A stretch of 64,000 nt of DNA, taken from positions 372,001 through 436,000 of the forward strand of contig JAQTHZ010000001.1 in assembly GCA_029433365.1 (NCBI GenBank), written 5' to 3'. Below the pieces are notes generated by a model. The model searched no databases and was not told where the DNA came from. It saw nothing but the letters and a program-made list of their open reading frames with translations. Shown in pieces: positions 56,852 through 64,000 of this stretch (positions are counted from its first letter, which is position 1; every line of letters begins with the position of its first letter). Source of the DNA: Orbaceae bacterium ESL0721 (GTDB lineage Bacteria > Pseudomonadota > Gammaproteobacteria > Enterobacterales > Orbaceae). Made by a program: the position numbers and the translations under genes.

Positions 56852-59488
56852 ATGATTAATACGACTAGTAAAAAACAAATACCTTTCAAAGTCTCTGCTC
56901 GAACTGCAAGATTGATTGGTAGAGAAAATATAGCAACATCTAAAGGCGCGATTATAGAGTTAGTTAAAAATGGTTATGATGCCGATAGTAAAATAAGCAT
57001 TGTTTACTTTGATAATAAATTTTCTGTATTACATAATGAAATTTCTTCACTTTTTTATGATGATTTGAGAAATCAAATTAAAAACCACTATTTAAAATTA
57101 ATTAAAAATATTTCTATTAATGCCCATATTGAAATTTTTGAAAAAGAAAAATTTGAGTTTGAACAACTTTTGTCTCAAATATATATTCAAAATAAATTAG
57201 GTAATTTTGTATTAGATAGCAGAACCAATGAAGATTCTATAAAGAAATTACAACAATATTTATCTAAACTTGCCACTTTATATCTTATAGATAGTGGCGA
57301 AGGCATGACTTTGGATATTATTGAAAAAAATTGGATGGTAATTGGCACTGATAATAAACATGAAAACTATGTAACCAAATCAGGCAGGATAAAAGCGGGA
57401 GCAAAAGGAATAGGTCGTTTTGCTTTAGACAAGTTAGGGAATCATTGTGAGATGGTTACTATTTACAATCCTTCATATCATAAAAATTCAATTATTGACA
57501 ATGCAGCAGGTTATATATGGCGCGTGAATTGGGCAGATTTTGAAGGAACATCGAAAACGATTGATAATGTCAATGCAGAGCTATTTCCATTAAAAGAGGC
57601 TAATTTTAAAGAATATATAGAGCAGTTATTACCTAAAAGCATTATTAATCAATTAGACAAAAATATAAATTTAAAATTTGGAACTATCTTAAAAATAAGT
57701 AATTTAAGGGAAACATGGACTGATTATTATGTAAATCAAGTTTATGACGACCTTGAGGCGCTAGTTCCCCCAAAGGAAACAGGTGATTTTCAAATTTATT
57801 TATTCAGTTCATTAACTCCAGATAAATATGGTTCAATACCAAGTGTGCTTTGCGATGATTTTGATTATAAAATAATTGCTAAAGCTGACAATAGTCAAAA
57901 TATAAAAATTAAAATTATTCGTAATGAATATGATGTCGATAAAATCCCGCCTGATTTTTTTAATCGTGAAAACCTTACTAAATATCCATTTAGACTTGAA
58001 GATTTCCAAAAAGGAGAATGGAATTTACAAAAAACATTCTCACAATTAATGCCAGGATATGAAGATGTTGATAAAGAAGGTATTTTTAAATTAATAGGAG
58101 AATTTGAATTTAGTTTTTACTTTTTAAAAAAACAAAAAAGTCCAGATGCTGAAAAATTTTTTCATAAGGATAGTTCACTCAGATTTAGAAAAGATTGGTT
58201 AGCTAAATTTGGTGGAATAAAATTATTTCGTGATAATTTTAGAGTGAGACCTTACGGAGAAGTTAAAGATGTTGCTTTTGATTGGCTGGGATTAGGAATG
58301 AGAAAAGCAGCAAGTCCCGCCGGTATTGGGAAAAAAGAAGGCGGTTACCGTGTTGAACCAGATAATATTACAGGAGCCATAAGTATTTCTCGTTTAGCAA
58401 ATATTAACTTTGAAGATAAATCGAGCAGAGAAGGATTACAAGAAAATAAAACTTTTCTCATTTTTAAACAATTAATTATTTCTCTAATTAATATATTTGA
58501 AGAAGATAGGGCATATATTGCAAGAGAAATGGTTGACTATGATAATCAAAAATATTCAGAGAAAAGGACAAGGGAAGAAGCTGAAAAAATAGCACAACGT
58601 ATATATGAAGAGTCTAAAAAATCTCAAAAAAATAATAATGCAAACTTGTCAGATAATAATTCTGATCAACAAGAGAAATTCATTTTAGCAGAGTTAAATG
58701 CAAAAAAAGATGACGAGATTGAACGTTTGCGTGAAGAACAAAAATTACTTCGAGGTATGGCTAGTGGAGGAATTGTTCTTGCTGCATTTACACATGACCT
58801 AAGCAATCTTAGTAATCAATTAGAATCAAGAGTTAATAAAATTAAGACATTATTACAAAATAAAATTCCTGAAGACGATTATGAAAAAGAAGAAGAAAGA
58901 AAAAACCCTTATATTTTACTTGATCGTATGAAAAGCCAAGATTTGAAAATGAAAAATTGGCTTAATTTTTCACTAGGAGCCGCTCGTAAAGATAAAAGAA
59001 AACGGAATCAACTTTATTTATCCAGATATTTCCAAGATTTTAAAAATGATTGGAAAATTGTTTTAGAAGAACGTGCTATTGAACTTGATATTAAAGATAT
59101 CGCAAATATTAATTTAAGGATGTTTGAAATTGATATGGATAGTATTTTTAATAATTTAATTATTAATAGCTTTACTGCTTTTACTAATTCCAAAGCATCA
59201 AGAGATAGAGTTATAAATATAAAAACAAAAGAAATATTAAATGAAATATATATAATATATCAAGACAATGGACCTGGATTATCAAAAGATATTCTCAAGC
59301 CTGAAGATGTGTTTAAACCTCTATTTACTACAAAAAGACATCCTGACTCAGGAGAAGAAATAGGTACAGGACTGGGTATGTGGATCATTAAATCAGTAGT
59401 TGAAGAAAATGATGGTTCTGTTAGGCTTCTTTATCCTAATGAAGGTTTTTGTTTAGAAGTTAAACTTCCAGCTAAATATAAAAGATAA
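56852..59488 (+). CDS. Two-headed GHKL ATPase: paraMORC-like plus histidine-kinase-like
   Basis: 878 residues. N-terminal GHKL ATPase of the MORC/paraMORC type: SARTARLIGRENIA, N-box IIELVKNGYDAD (35-45), LIDSGEGM (145-152), then KGIGRFALDKLG (185-196). It is followed by an S5-like segment with IKLFRDNFRVRPYG (456-469) and DWLGLGM. A coiled coil (about 565-635) leads to an H-box-like FTHDLSNLSNQLES with H648, then a second HATPase: N-box NNLIINSFTAF (767-777), DNGPGL (805-810), GTGLGMWI (838-845). The second module looks like a sensor kinase core, with the upstream ATPase as input. No membrane segment. First gene of a four-gene coupled cassette, four bases before the receiver gene. Confidence 0.85.
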   Translation: MINTTSKKQIPFKVSARTARLIGRENIATSKGAIIELVKNGYDADSKISIVYFDNKFSVLHNEISSLFYDDLRNQIKNHYLKLIKNISINAHIEIFEKEKFEFEQLLSQIYIQNKLGNFVLDSRTNEDSIKKLQQYLSKLATLYLIDSGEGMTLDIIEKNWMVIGTDNKHENYVTKSGRIKAGAKGIGRFALDKLGNHCEMVTIYNPSYHKNSIIDNAAGYIWRVNWADFEGTSKTIDNVNAELFPLKEANFKEYIEQLLPKSIINQLDKNINLKFGTILKISNLRETWTDYYVNQVYDDLEALVPPKETGDFQIYLFSSLTPDKYGSIPSVLCDDFDYKIIAKADNSQNIKIKIIRNEYDVDKIPPDFFNRENLTKYPFRLEDFQKGEWNLQKTFSQLMPGYEDVDKEGIFKLIGEFEFSFYFLKKQKSPDAEKFFHKDSSLRFRKDWLAKFGGIKLFRDNFRVRPYGEVKDVAFDWLGLGMRKAASPAGIGKKEGGYRVEPDNITGAISISRLANINFEDKSSREGLQENKTFLIFKQLIISLINIFEEDRAYIAREMVDYDNQKYSEKRTREEAEKIAQRIYEESKKSQKNNNANLSDNNSDQQEKFILAELNAKKDDEIERLREEQKLLRGMASGGIVLAAFTHDLSNLSNQLESRVNKIKTLLQNKIPEDDYEKEEERKNPYILLDRMKSQDLKMKNWLNFSLGAARKDKRKRNQLYLSRYFQDFKNDWKIVLEERAIELDIKDIANINLRMFEIDMDSIFNNLIINSFTAFTNSKASRDRVINIKTKEILNEIYIIYQDNGPGLSKDILKPEDVFKPLFTTKRHPDSGEEIGTGLGMWIIKSVVEENDGSVRLLYPNEGFCLEVKLPAKYKR

Positions 59489-59492
59489 AATT

Positions 59493-60155
59493 ATGTATAA
59501 GATACTATTTATAGATGAAGAAAAAGAAGTTTTTGACGACTTTCGTGACTATATTGATAAAACTGGTAGTGACAAAAAATTTCAAGTGATAACAGAATAT
59601 CCTTTAGAAAATATGGAAGAAATGATTGCAAAAATTATTGATATATCTCCAGATGCCATCATTACAGATTTTAAATTAAATGTTATAAAAAAATATATAT
59701 CATACAATATACCTTATACTGGTGTTAATCTTATAGAAACTTTTTTGGATATTAGAGAGGATTTCCCCTGTTTTGTTATAACCTCTTTTGATGATGATGC
59801 TATTTTAACTTCCAAAGATGTTAATAAAGTTTATATAAAAAATATATTGCATGAACAAGATATAGATAAACAATCAAGAGCTAATTTTCTTGAACGAGTT
59901 GAAAAACAAATTCAGCACTATAAAGCTAGAATTAATACATCAGAACATCGTTTAAAAGAACTACTTGATTTACGACAAAAAGGGAAAACTACTTTAAAAG
60001 AAGAAGAAGAGATCATTACCTTGGATAAATTTCTTGAACACTCTATTAATAAAAAGGATGCTATACCACTACAACTTATCCGTAACAAGGAATATTTACA
60101 GGAAATATTAAAAAAAGCTGATTTATTAATTAGTAAACTCGAAGGTAATAAATGA
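59493..60155 (+). CDS. Receiver-domain response regulator without a DNA-binding domain
   Basis: 220 residues. Receiver fold: acidic D8-E9-E10 in ILFIDEEKE, phospho-acceptor D59 in DAIITDFKLN, FVITSFDDDA, and a lysine in NKVYIKNI. The C-terminal ~90 residues are helical and charged (HYKARINTSEHRLKELLDLR, and an EEEE stretch), with no recognisable helix-turn-helix. It is the natural phosphotransfer partner of the H648 module upstream; output is likely through protein contact with the nuclease or methylase. Its ATGA overlaps the HNH gene start. Confidence 0.82.
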   Translation: MYKILFIDEEKEVFDDFRDYIDKTGSDKKFQVITEYPLENMEEMIAKIIDISPDAIITDFKLNVIKKYISYNIPYTGVNLIETFLDIREDFPCFVITSFDDDAILTSKDVNKVYIKNILHEQDIDKQSRANFLERVEKQIQHYKARINTSEHRLKELLDLRQKGKTTLKEEEEIITLDKFLEHSINKKDAIPLQLIRNKEYLQEILKKADLLISKLEGNK

Positions 60156-60715
60156 TTAAGTTTAGAACAATGACTCCAATCCGTACTTATCAAATAAAAC
60201 ATAAAAATTATAGAGACTATAAATCATATTTGGCAAAAGATTTTAATAATCGTTGTGGTTATACTGATTGTCTTGACTCATGGTTTGGAGGTCAACGTAA
60301 TTTCCATATTGATCACCTCTTACCTAAAAAAAAATATCCTCACTTAGAAACAGATTATAATAATTTAGTTTATGCTTGTTCGTACGTTAATATATTAAAA
60401 TCAGATGATGATGGAGATTATCTAGATCCATGTAATGAAGATTTTAATCTCCATTTTTATAGAGACCATATGGGTCGTATTTATGCTCAGAAAGATTGTG
60501 CACAAGCTACTTATATGCATGAAAAACTTAAATTATACTTAGATAGGTATTCTATTATCTGGGTTCTTGAACAACTTGATTTAAAATTACAAAAATTATT
60601 CTCACTCCAAAAAACTATCAAAAAAAAAGAAATTATAGATGAAATTGATGCTTTAATTGTTAATTTAACACGTATATTCTTAGAGTATAAACAATATTTA
60701 AATGGTAATTTTTGA
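60152..60715 (+). CDS. HNH endonuclease-like protein
   Basis: 187 residues. ββα-Me/HNH core: C35 and C40 (RCGYTDCL), FHIDHLLPKKKYPHLETDYNN with H52, D54, H55, then LVYACSYVNILKSDD. In close relatives the last stretch reads C-x-x-C-N-x-x-K; here the second cysteine is Val79, so one structural zinc ligand is missing while the catalytic HxDH is intact. The C-terminal ~80 residues are helical. Four-base overlaps with both neighbours (ATGA with the regulator, TTGA with the methylase) imply coordinated translation. Likely the nuclease of the cassette. Confidence 0.8.
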   Translation: MIKFRTMTPIRTYQIKHKNYRDYKSYLAKDFNNRCGYTDCLDSWFGGQRNFHIDHLLPKKKYPHLETDYNNLVYACSYVNILKSDDDGDYLDPCNEDFNLHFYRDHMGRIYAQKDCAQATYMHEKLKLYLDRYSIIWVLEQLDLKLQKLFSLQKTIKKKEIIDEIDALIVNLTRIFLEYKQYLNGNF

Positions 60716-62589
60716 GTTCAAAAATAGTGAAAAAAGATATTCTAGCATTTTTAAAGAAAAATGAATTGTTTGCCCCAGATGATGTTAATAGTTTAATTAT
60801 ATCATCTTTTATAATTTACAATAAATTGACAGTCAAATTTAATCAACTATTAATACAATGTATTAATCACAAAATTACACAAAAAAATAGACTATTAAAA
60901 GGGTTGTTAGATATAATTTCATCCCATCAAAAACATTTTAATTTTGAAGACATCATCCAACTATTTGAATTCGTCATCTCCCCTGCTAATCGCATTACTA
61001 ATGGCGCTGTTTATACGCCAAATTCAATTAGACAGTTTATTATAAGAGAAACACTTGCAAAAAAGAATAATAATCTAAATACTTATTCTAAAACCGCTGA
61101 TATTGCATGTGGTTGTGGAGCATTTTTAATTGATGTCGCTCTATATATGAAACGAAACTTTCAATTAACTTATAAAGATATATATTTAAAAAATATATAT
61201 GGTATTGATATTGAAGAATATGCAATCCATAGAGCAAAACTATTATTATCGTTACTGGCACTGAAACAGGGAGAAGATGATAATTTTTCTTTTAATCTTT
61301 TTACTGGTAATACTCTCTCATTTAATTGGCATGCAAAATTACCTGAATTCAAAGGATTTGATTTTATTTTAGGAAATCCACCATATGTTGCTGCTCGTCA
61401 CTTAAGCCAAACCACTAAAAATCTTTTATCAAAACTAAAAACCTGTCAAACAGGTAACCCTGATCTATATATACCTTTTTTTCAGATTGGTGTTGAAATG
61501 CTGTCATATTCGGGTGTATTAGGTTTTATTACGATGAATAGTTTCTTTAAAAGTTTAAATGCTAGAGGAATAAGACAATTCTTTATAGAGAAATTACTTG
61601 ATTTTAGAATATACGATTTTGGGGCTGAACAAGTTTTCAAATCTCGAAATACATATACTTGTATTTGTATTATTAAAAATATAATTAATGAAAAAATAAA
61701 ATATATAAGACTTATGCCGACGCTTCTTAGCAGCAAAAACATAACATTATCTAGTATTGAATATAAGAACTTAGATTCTCATAAGGGTTGGAATCTAAAA
61801 AATCATGAATTAATTGAAAGAATTGAAAAAACAGGTAGACCATTAGGAGAACTATTTAGAACAAGTCATGGATTAGCAACTTTAAGAAATAATATTTACA
61901 TATTTAAATCTATTAAAGAAGATAACGATTTTTTCTACTTAAAAATGGACAAGAAAATTTACCCAATTGAAAAAAAAATTTGTTGTGAAGTTATTAATTC
62001 TAATAAGTTAAGTAGAACAGTTTCATTAAACCAGTTAAAAGAACTACTGATATTTCCTTATACAAACGAAAAAAAGCCTAAGTTGATTAGTGAAATTGAT
62101 TTAAAAAATAAATTCCCTAAAGCCTATGCTTATTTAAAGGTTAATAAAAATGCTTTATCTGAAAGAGATAAAGGTAAAGGAAAATATTTAAATTGGTATG
62201 CTTATGGGCGCTCTCAAGGATTAGAACAAGTAGCCTACAAAATGTTTTTTCCTAAGTATTCAGATATTACACCTCATTTTCTAATAAACTCTGATAAGCG
62301 TCTTTATTTTTATAATGGATTAGCTTTTTTTGGAAAATCAGTGAGAGAATTAAACGTTCTAAAAAAAATACTTGAATCGAAAATTTTTTGGTTTTATATA
62401 CAAAATACAAGTAAACCATATTCTTCCAGTTATTATTCTTTAAATGGTACATATATAAAAAATTTTGGGATTTGTAGCTTAACTAAAACAGAAGAAAACT
62501 TTATTTTAAAACAAGATAATAATAATATTTTGAATGAATTTATAGCAAAAAAATATGATATTAATTTAAATGATTTAGAGATTAACTAA
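60712..62589 (+). CDS. Eco57I/TaqI-like N6-adenine DNA methyltransferase
   Basis: 625 residues. An N-terminal helical region (1-90) precedes GAVYTPNSI (98-106), SAM motif I DIACGCGAFLIDVAL (130-144), YGIDIEEYAIHRAKL, and catalytic NPPY at 222-225 (FILGNPPYVAARHL). Then GVLGFITMNSFFKSLNARGIRQFF and a ~230-residue C-terminal part like TaqI-type specificity domains (GNPPY family, LFRTSHGLATLRNNIYIF onward). No nuclease motif is in this protein, unlike fused type IIG enzymes, so cutting would need the HNH partner. The start is TTG at 60712 overlapping the upstream TGA; GTG at 60727 is an alternative. Confidence 0.85.
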   Translation: MSSKIVKKDILAFLKKNELFAPDDVNSLIISSFIIYNKLTVKFNQLLIQCINHKITQKNRLLKGLLDIISSHQKHFNFEDIIQLFEFVISPANRITNGAVYTPNSIRQFIIRETLAKKNNNLNTYSKTADIACGCGAFLIDVALYMKRNFQLTYKDIYLKNIYGIDIEEYAIHRAKLLLSLLALKQGEDDNFSFNLFTGNTLSFNWHAKLPEFKGFDFILGNPPYVAARHLSQTTKNLLSKLKTCQTGNPDLYIPFFQIGVEMLSYSGVLGFITMNSFFKSLNARGIRQFFIEKLLDFRIYDFGAEQVFKSRNTYTCICIIKNIINEKIKYIRLMPTLLSSKNITLSSIEYKNLDSHKGWNLKNHELIERIEKTGRPLGELFRTSHGLATLRNNIYIFKSIKEDNDFFYLKMDKKIYPIEKKICCEVINSNKLSRTVSLNQLKELLIFPYTNEKKPKLISEIDLKNKFPKAYAYLKVNKNALSERDKGKGKYLNWYAYGRSQGLEQVAYKMFFPKYSDITPHFLINSDKRLYFYNGLAFFGKSVRELNVLKKILESKIFWFYIQNTSKPYSSSYYSLNGTYIKNFGICSLTKTEENFILKQDNNNILNEFIAKKYDINLNDLEIN

Positions 62590-62915
62590 TTTATTTTATA
62601 TATCTAATATCAGATTAAATAAATCAGATGCGACTTAAATTCATTAACTCTTAAACTAATGACCTTATTTGTTTTCAATTATTTATTTATAATTAATAAT
62701 AAGTATTATGAATAGCTATTAAACAACACATACTCATATTCTTTTGATAAAGATTAAAATTAAGTAAAATCAGACTAAATTACATAATTATTAATAAATC
62801 ATTTACATAAAAAATAACATTCTTAGTTGACACATATTTCAATAGCATTATCATGAATTTGAGATATTTATTACATATCTTGTAAAACATTACGCAATAT
62901 CTATCTATGAATTAT
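62590..62915. other. Spacer between cassette and tRNA-Gly
   Basis: 326 bp of AT-rich DNA. No gene, terminator, integrase remnant or repeat of the tRNA 3' end was found by eye. Confidence 0.5.
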
Positions 62916-62991
62916 TGGAGCGGGAAACGAGGTTCGAACTCGCGACCTCAACCTTGGCAAGGTTGCGCTCTACCAACTGAGCTATTCCCGC
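62916..62991 (-). tRNA. tRNA-Gly (anticodon GCC)
   Basis: 76-nt cloverleaf on the minus strand starting GCGGGAATAGCTCAGTTGGT, anticodon arm CCTTGCCAAGG, T arm GAGTTCGAACCTC, and encoded CCA at 62916-62918. Its 3' end points toward the accessory segment, the usual side for island integration. Confidence 0.97.
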
Positions 62992-63150
62992 ATTTAGAAG
63001 GGCTTCGTAAGAAGTGAGTGCATTATACAAAAATTTACTCTCCTCGCAACCCCTTTTTAGCTATTTTATTATCTAATGGCGATTTTATTAGCAACTATTG
63101 TTGATTTAACTGGCATCCACATAATAAGATGCGAACTAATCGGCTACGCT

Positions 63151-63414
63151 TTACTTCTTATCCTGTTTTTTCCAACTTAAGGTTTCAAAGATACCGAAGA
63201 GGAAAAGGCGCAACACTTTAAAGCGATCTTTTGTCTTCTCCTGTTTAGTCATGGTAGAGCTTAGCAGCCACGCTTGCAGTCCATGCATAATCACAAAAGC
63301 GATTAAGGCAATATTGGCAACAATATTTGCCGGCCTAGGAAATGGGTGGATTAGGTTAAAGAGTAAAAATAACCAGATACAAGCAAAAATGGTTTTACCT
63401 AAAATAATAAACAT
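63151..63414 (-). CDS. yhhL: DUF1145 membrane protein YhhL
   Basis: 87 residues, two membrane helices; LFNLIHPFPRPANIVANIALIAFVIMHGLQAW and LRLFLFGIFETLSWKKQ match E. coli YhhL. Function unknown. In E. coli it also lies downstream of rsmD, as here (93 bp). Confidence 0.9.
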   Translation of the reverse strand: MFIILGKTIFACIWLFLLFNLIHPFPRPANIVANIALIAFVIMHGLQAWLLSSTMTKQEKTKDRFKVLRLFLFGIFETLSWKKQDKK

Positions 63415-63507
63415 AATTTTCTCTTATGACACGTTATATAGGGTTAGTTGAATAAATGATTTTTGACTAAATGACATTTTAATAAAGTTTATATCATCAA
63501 AACAGTA

Positions 63508-64000
63508 TCACTCGCCATCTCTAATAAACAGATAACTATGCACCTGCCCCGCAACTTTTTCACGATGTAACTGCCAATTTTTTGGGATATAAGTTAACAG
63601 CTCATGATCGATCTCTGTTTCAATATAGATGTAACCGTTTTTTGCTACCCACTGATGCTGTTCAAGTAGTGACACGGTCTTTTCTACTAAAGCGTGATGA
63701 AAAGGGGGATCGATGAATAAAAGATTAAACTGCTTTTTAGCTGGTTGATTCAACCAATTTAAGGTATCCACATGGAAAATAGAGATCTTATCGGTATGAC
63801 ATAAATCTCTATTTTTCTCAAGCTGTCTGAATGTTATTCGCTCTTTTTCTAACAGTGTGACCTCTTTTGCGCCGCGTGATGCAGCCTCAAAACCCAAAGA
63901 GCCACTACCAGAAAAACAATCAAGGACAGTAGCGTCTTGAATGATCGGCATAAGCCAGTTAAATAGGGTCTCTTTTATACGATCCGTGGTTGGACGTAGT
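63508..64000 (-). CDS. rsmD: 16S rRNA (guanine(966)-N2)-methyltransferase, 5' end cut by window
   Basis: SAM-dependent enzyme methylating G966 of 16S rRNA. 164 codons are visible, running off the right edge in frame: LRPTTDRIKETLFNWL, the SAM motif LDCFSGSGSLGFEAASRGA, catalytic FIDPPFH, and the family end WQLHREKVAGQVHSYLF. An internal ATG at 63951 is not the start, because homology continues upstream to the window edge. Confidence 0.95.
   Translation of the reverse strand, partial: LRPTTDRIKETLFNWLMPIIQDATVLDCFSGSGSLGFEAASRGAKEVTLLEKERITFRQLEKNRDLCHTDKISIFHVDTLNWLNQPAKKQFNLLFIDPPFHHALVEKTVSLLEQHQWVAKNGYIYIETEIDHELLTYIPKNWQLHREKVAGQVHSYLFIRDGE

Noticed and set aside
62590-62991. Attachment site at tRNA-Gly
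   Set aside because: No integrase gene and no second copy of the tRNA 3' end could be found by eye, so no att site is annotated.

Overview
This is an A+T-rich chromosomal window from a gammaproteobacterium. The gene content is close to the Enterobacterales/Pasteurellales core: malI-malX-malY, aceE-aceF-lpd, lipB-lipA, yejM, recD, nadR-pnuC, hldD-waaF-waaC, trmA, ycaO, tsaD, yacG, coaE, thiM-thiE-thiD, yhhL and rsmD. The low G+C, the heptose LPS genes, a shikimate-dehydrogenase-like gene of the Haemophilus HI0607 type and the aspartate decarboxylation pair suggest a host-associated lineage near the Orbaceae or Pasteurellaceae. That placement is inference from gene content only.

Layout. 1-9.2 kb: a partial DUF421 membrane gene, apt, trmN6, nfi, yigZ, a maltose/glucose PTS locus with its LacI-type regulator and a perfect 16-bp operator, a GNAT gene, and a 12-copy 14-bp tandem array. 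9.2-17.2 kb: the pyruvate dehydrogenase operon next to the two lipoate genes that modify it. 17.2-31.9 kb: yejM, recD (with an in-frame repeat), a DUF4139 protein, NAD salvage (nadR-pnuC), an Rpn-type nuclease, the heptose operon and a CusRS-like two-component system with a candidate small RNA opposite its promoter. 32.5-42.7 kb: trmA, ygbA, an AroE-like gene, two paralogous lipoproteins plus a papain-like hydrolase, ycaO, tsaD-yacG, coaE and a Sel1-repeat protein. 43-50.6 kb: aspT-aspD behind a structured leader with a tiny ORF, a TPP riboswitch driving thiM-thiE-thiD, and acuI/yhdH. 63-64 kb: yhhL and rsmD (cut by the window edge).

The accessory segment runs from the 3' end of an EamA transporter gene (about 51.7 kb) to the 3' end of a tRNA-Gly(GCC) gene (62.9 kb). 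It holds a Sel1 gene between the EamA gene and a duplicated EamA 3' fragment, two uncharacterised genes, a collapsed sucrose-permease/regulator pseudogene, and a tightly coupled four-gene cassette (56.85-62.59 kb). The cassette encodes a protein with two GHKL ATPase domains (paraMORC-like plus histidine-kinase-like), a receiver-domain protein, an HNH nuclease and an Eco57I-like adenine methyltransferase. It is the best candidate here for an undescribed system: restriction-modification parts joined to a two-component-style signalling pair.

Two further patterns cross gene boundaries. The exact 13-mer ATGTTTTAGGGTT occurs six times, always between genes, once as the two arms of a terminator, and a sister form GCTTTAGGGTTGAT makes the 14-bp array; this resembles the way uptake signal sequences behave. 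Also, 13-17-bp tandem duplications recur in many spacers, at gene 3' ends, and in frame inside recD.
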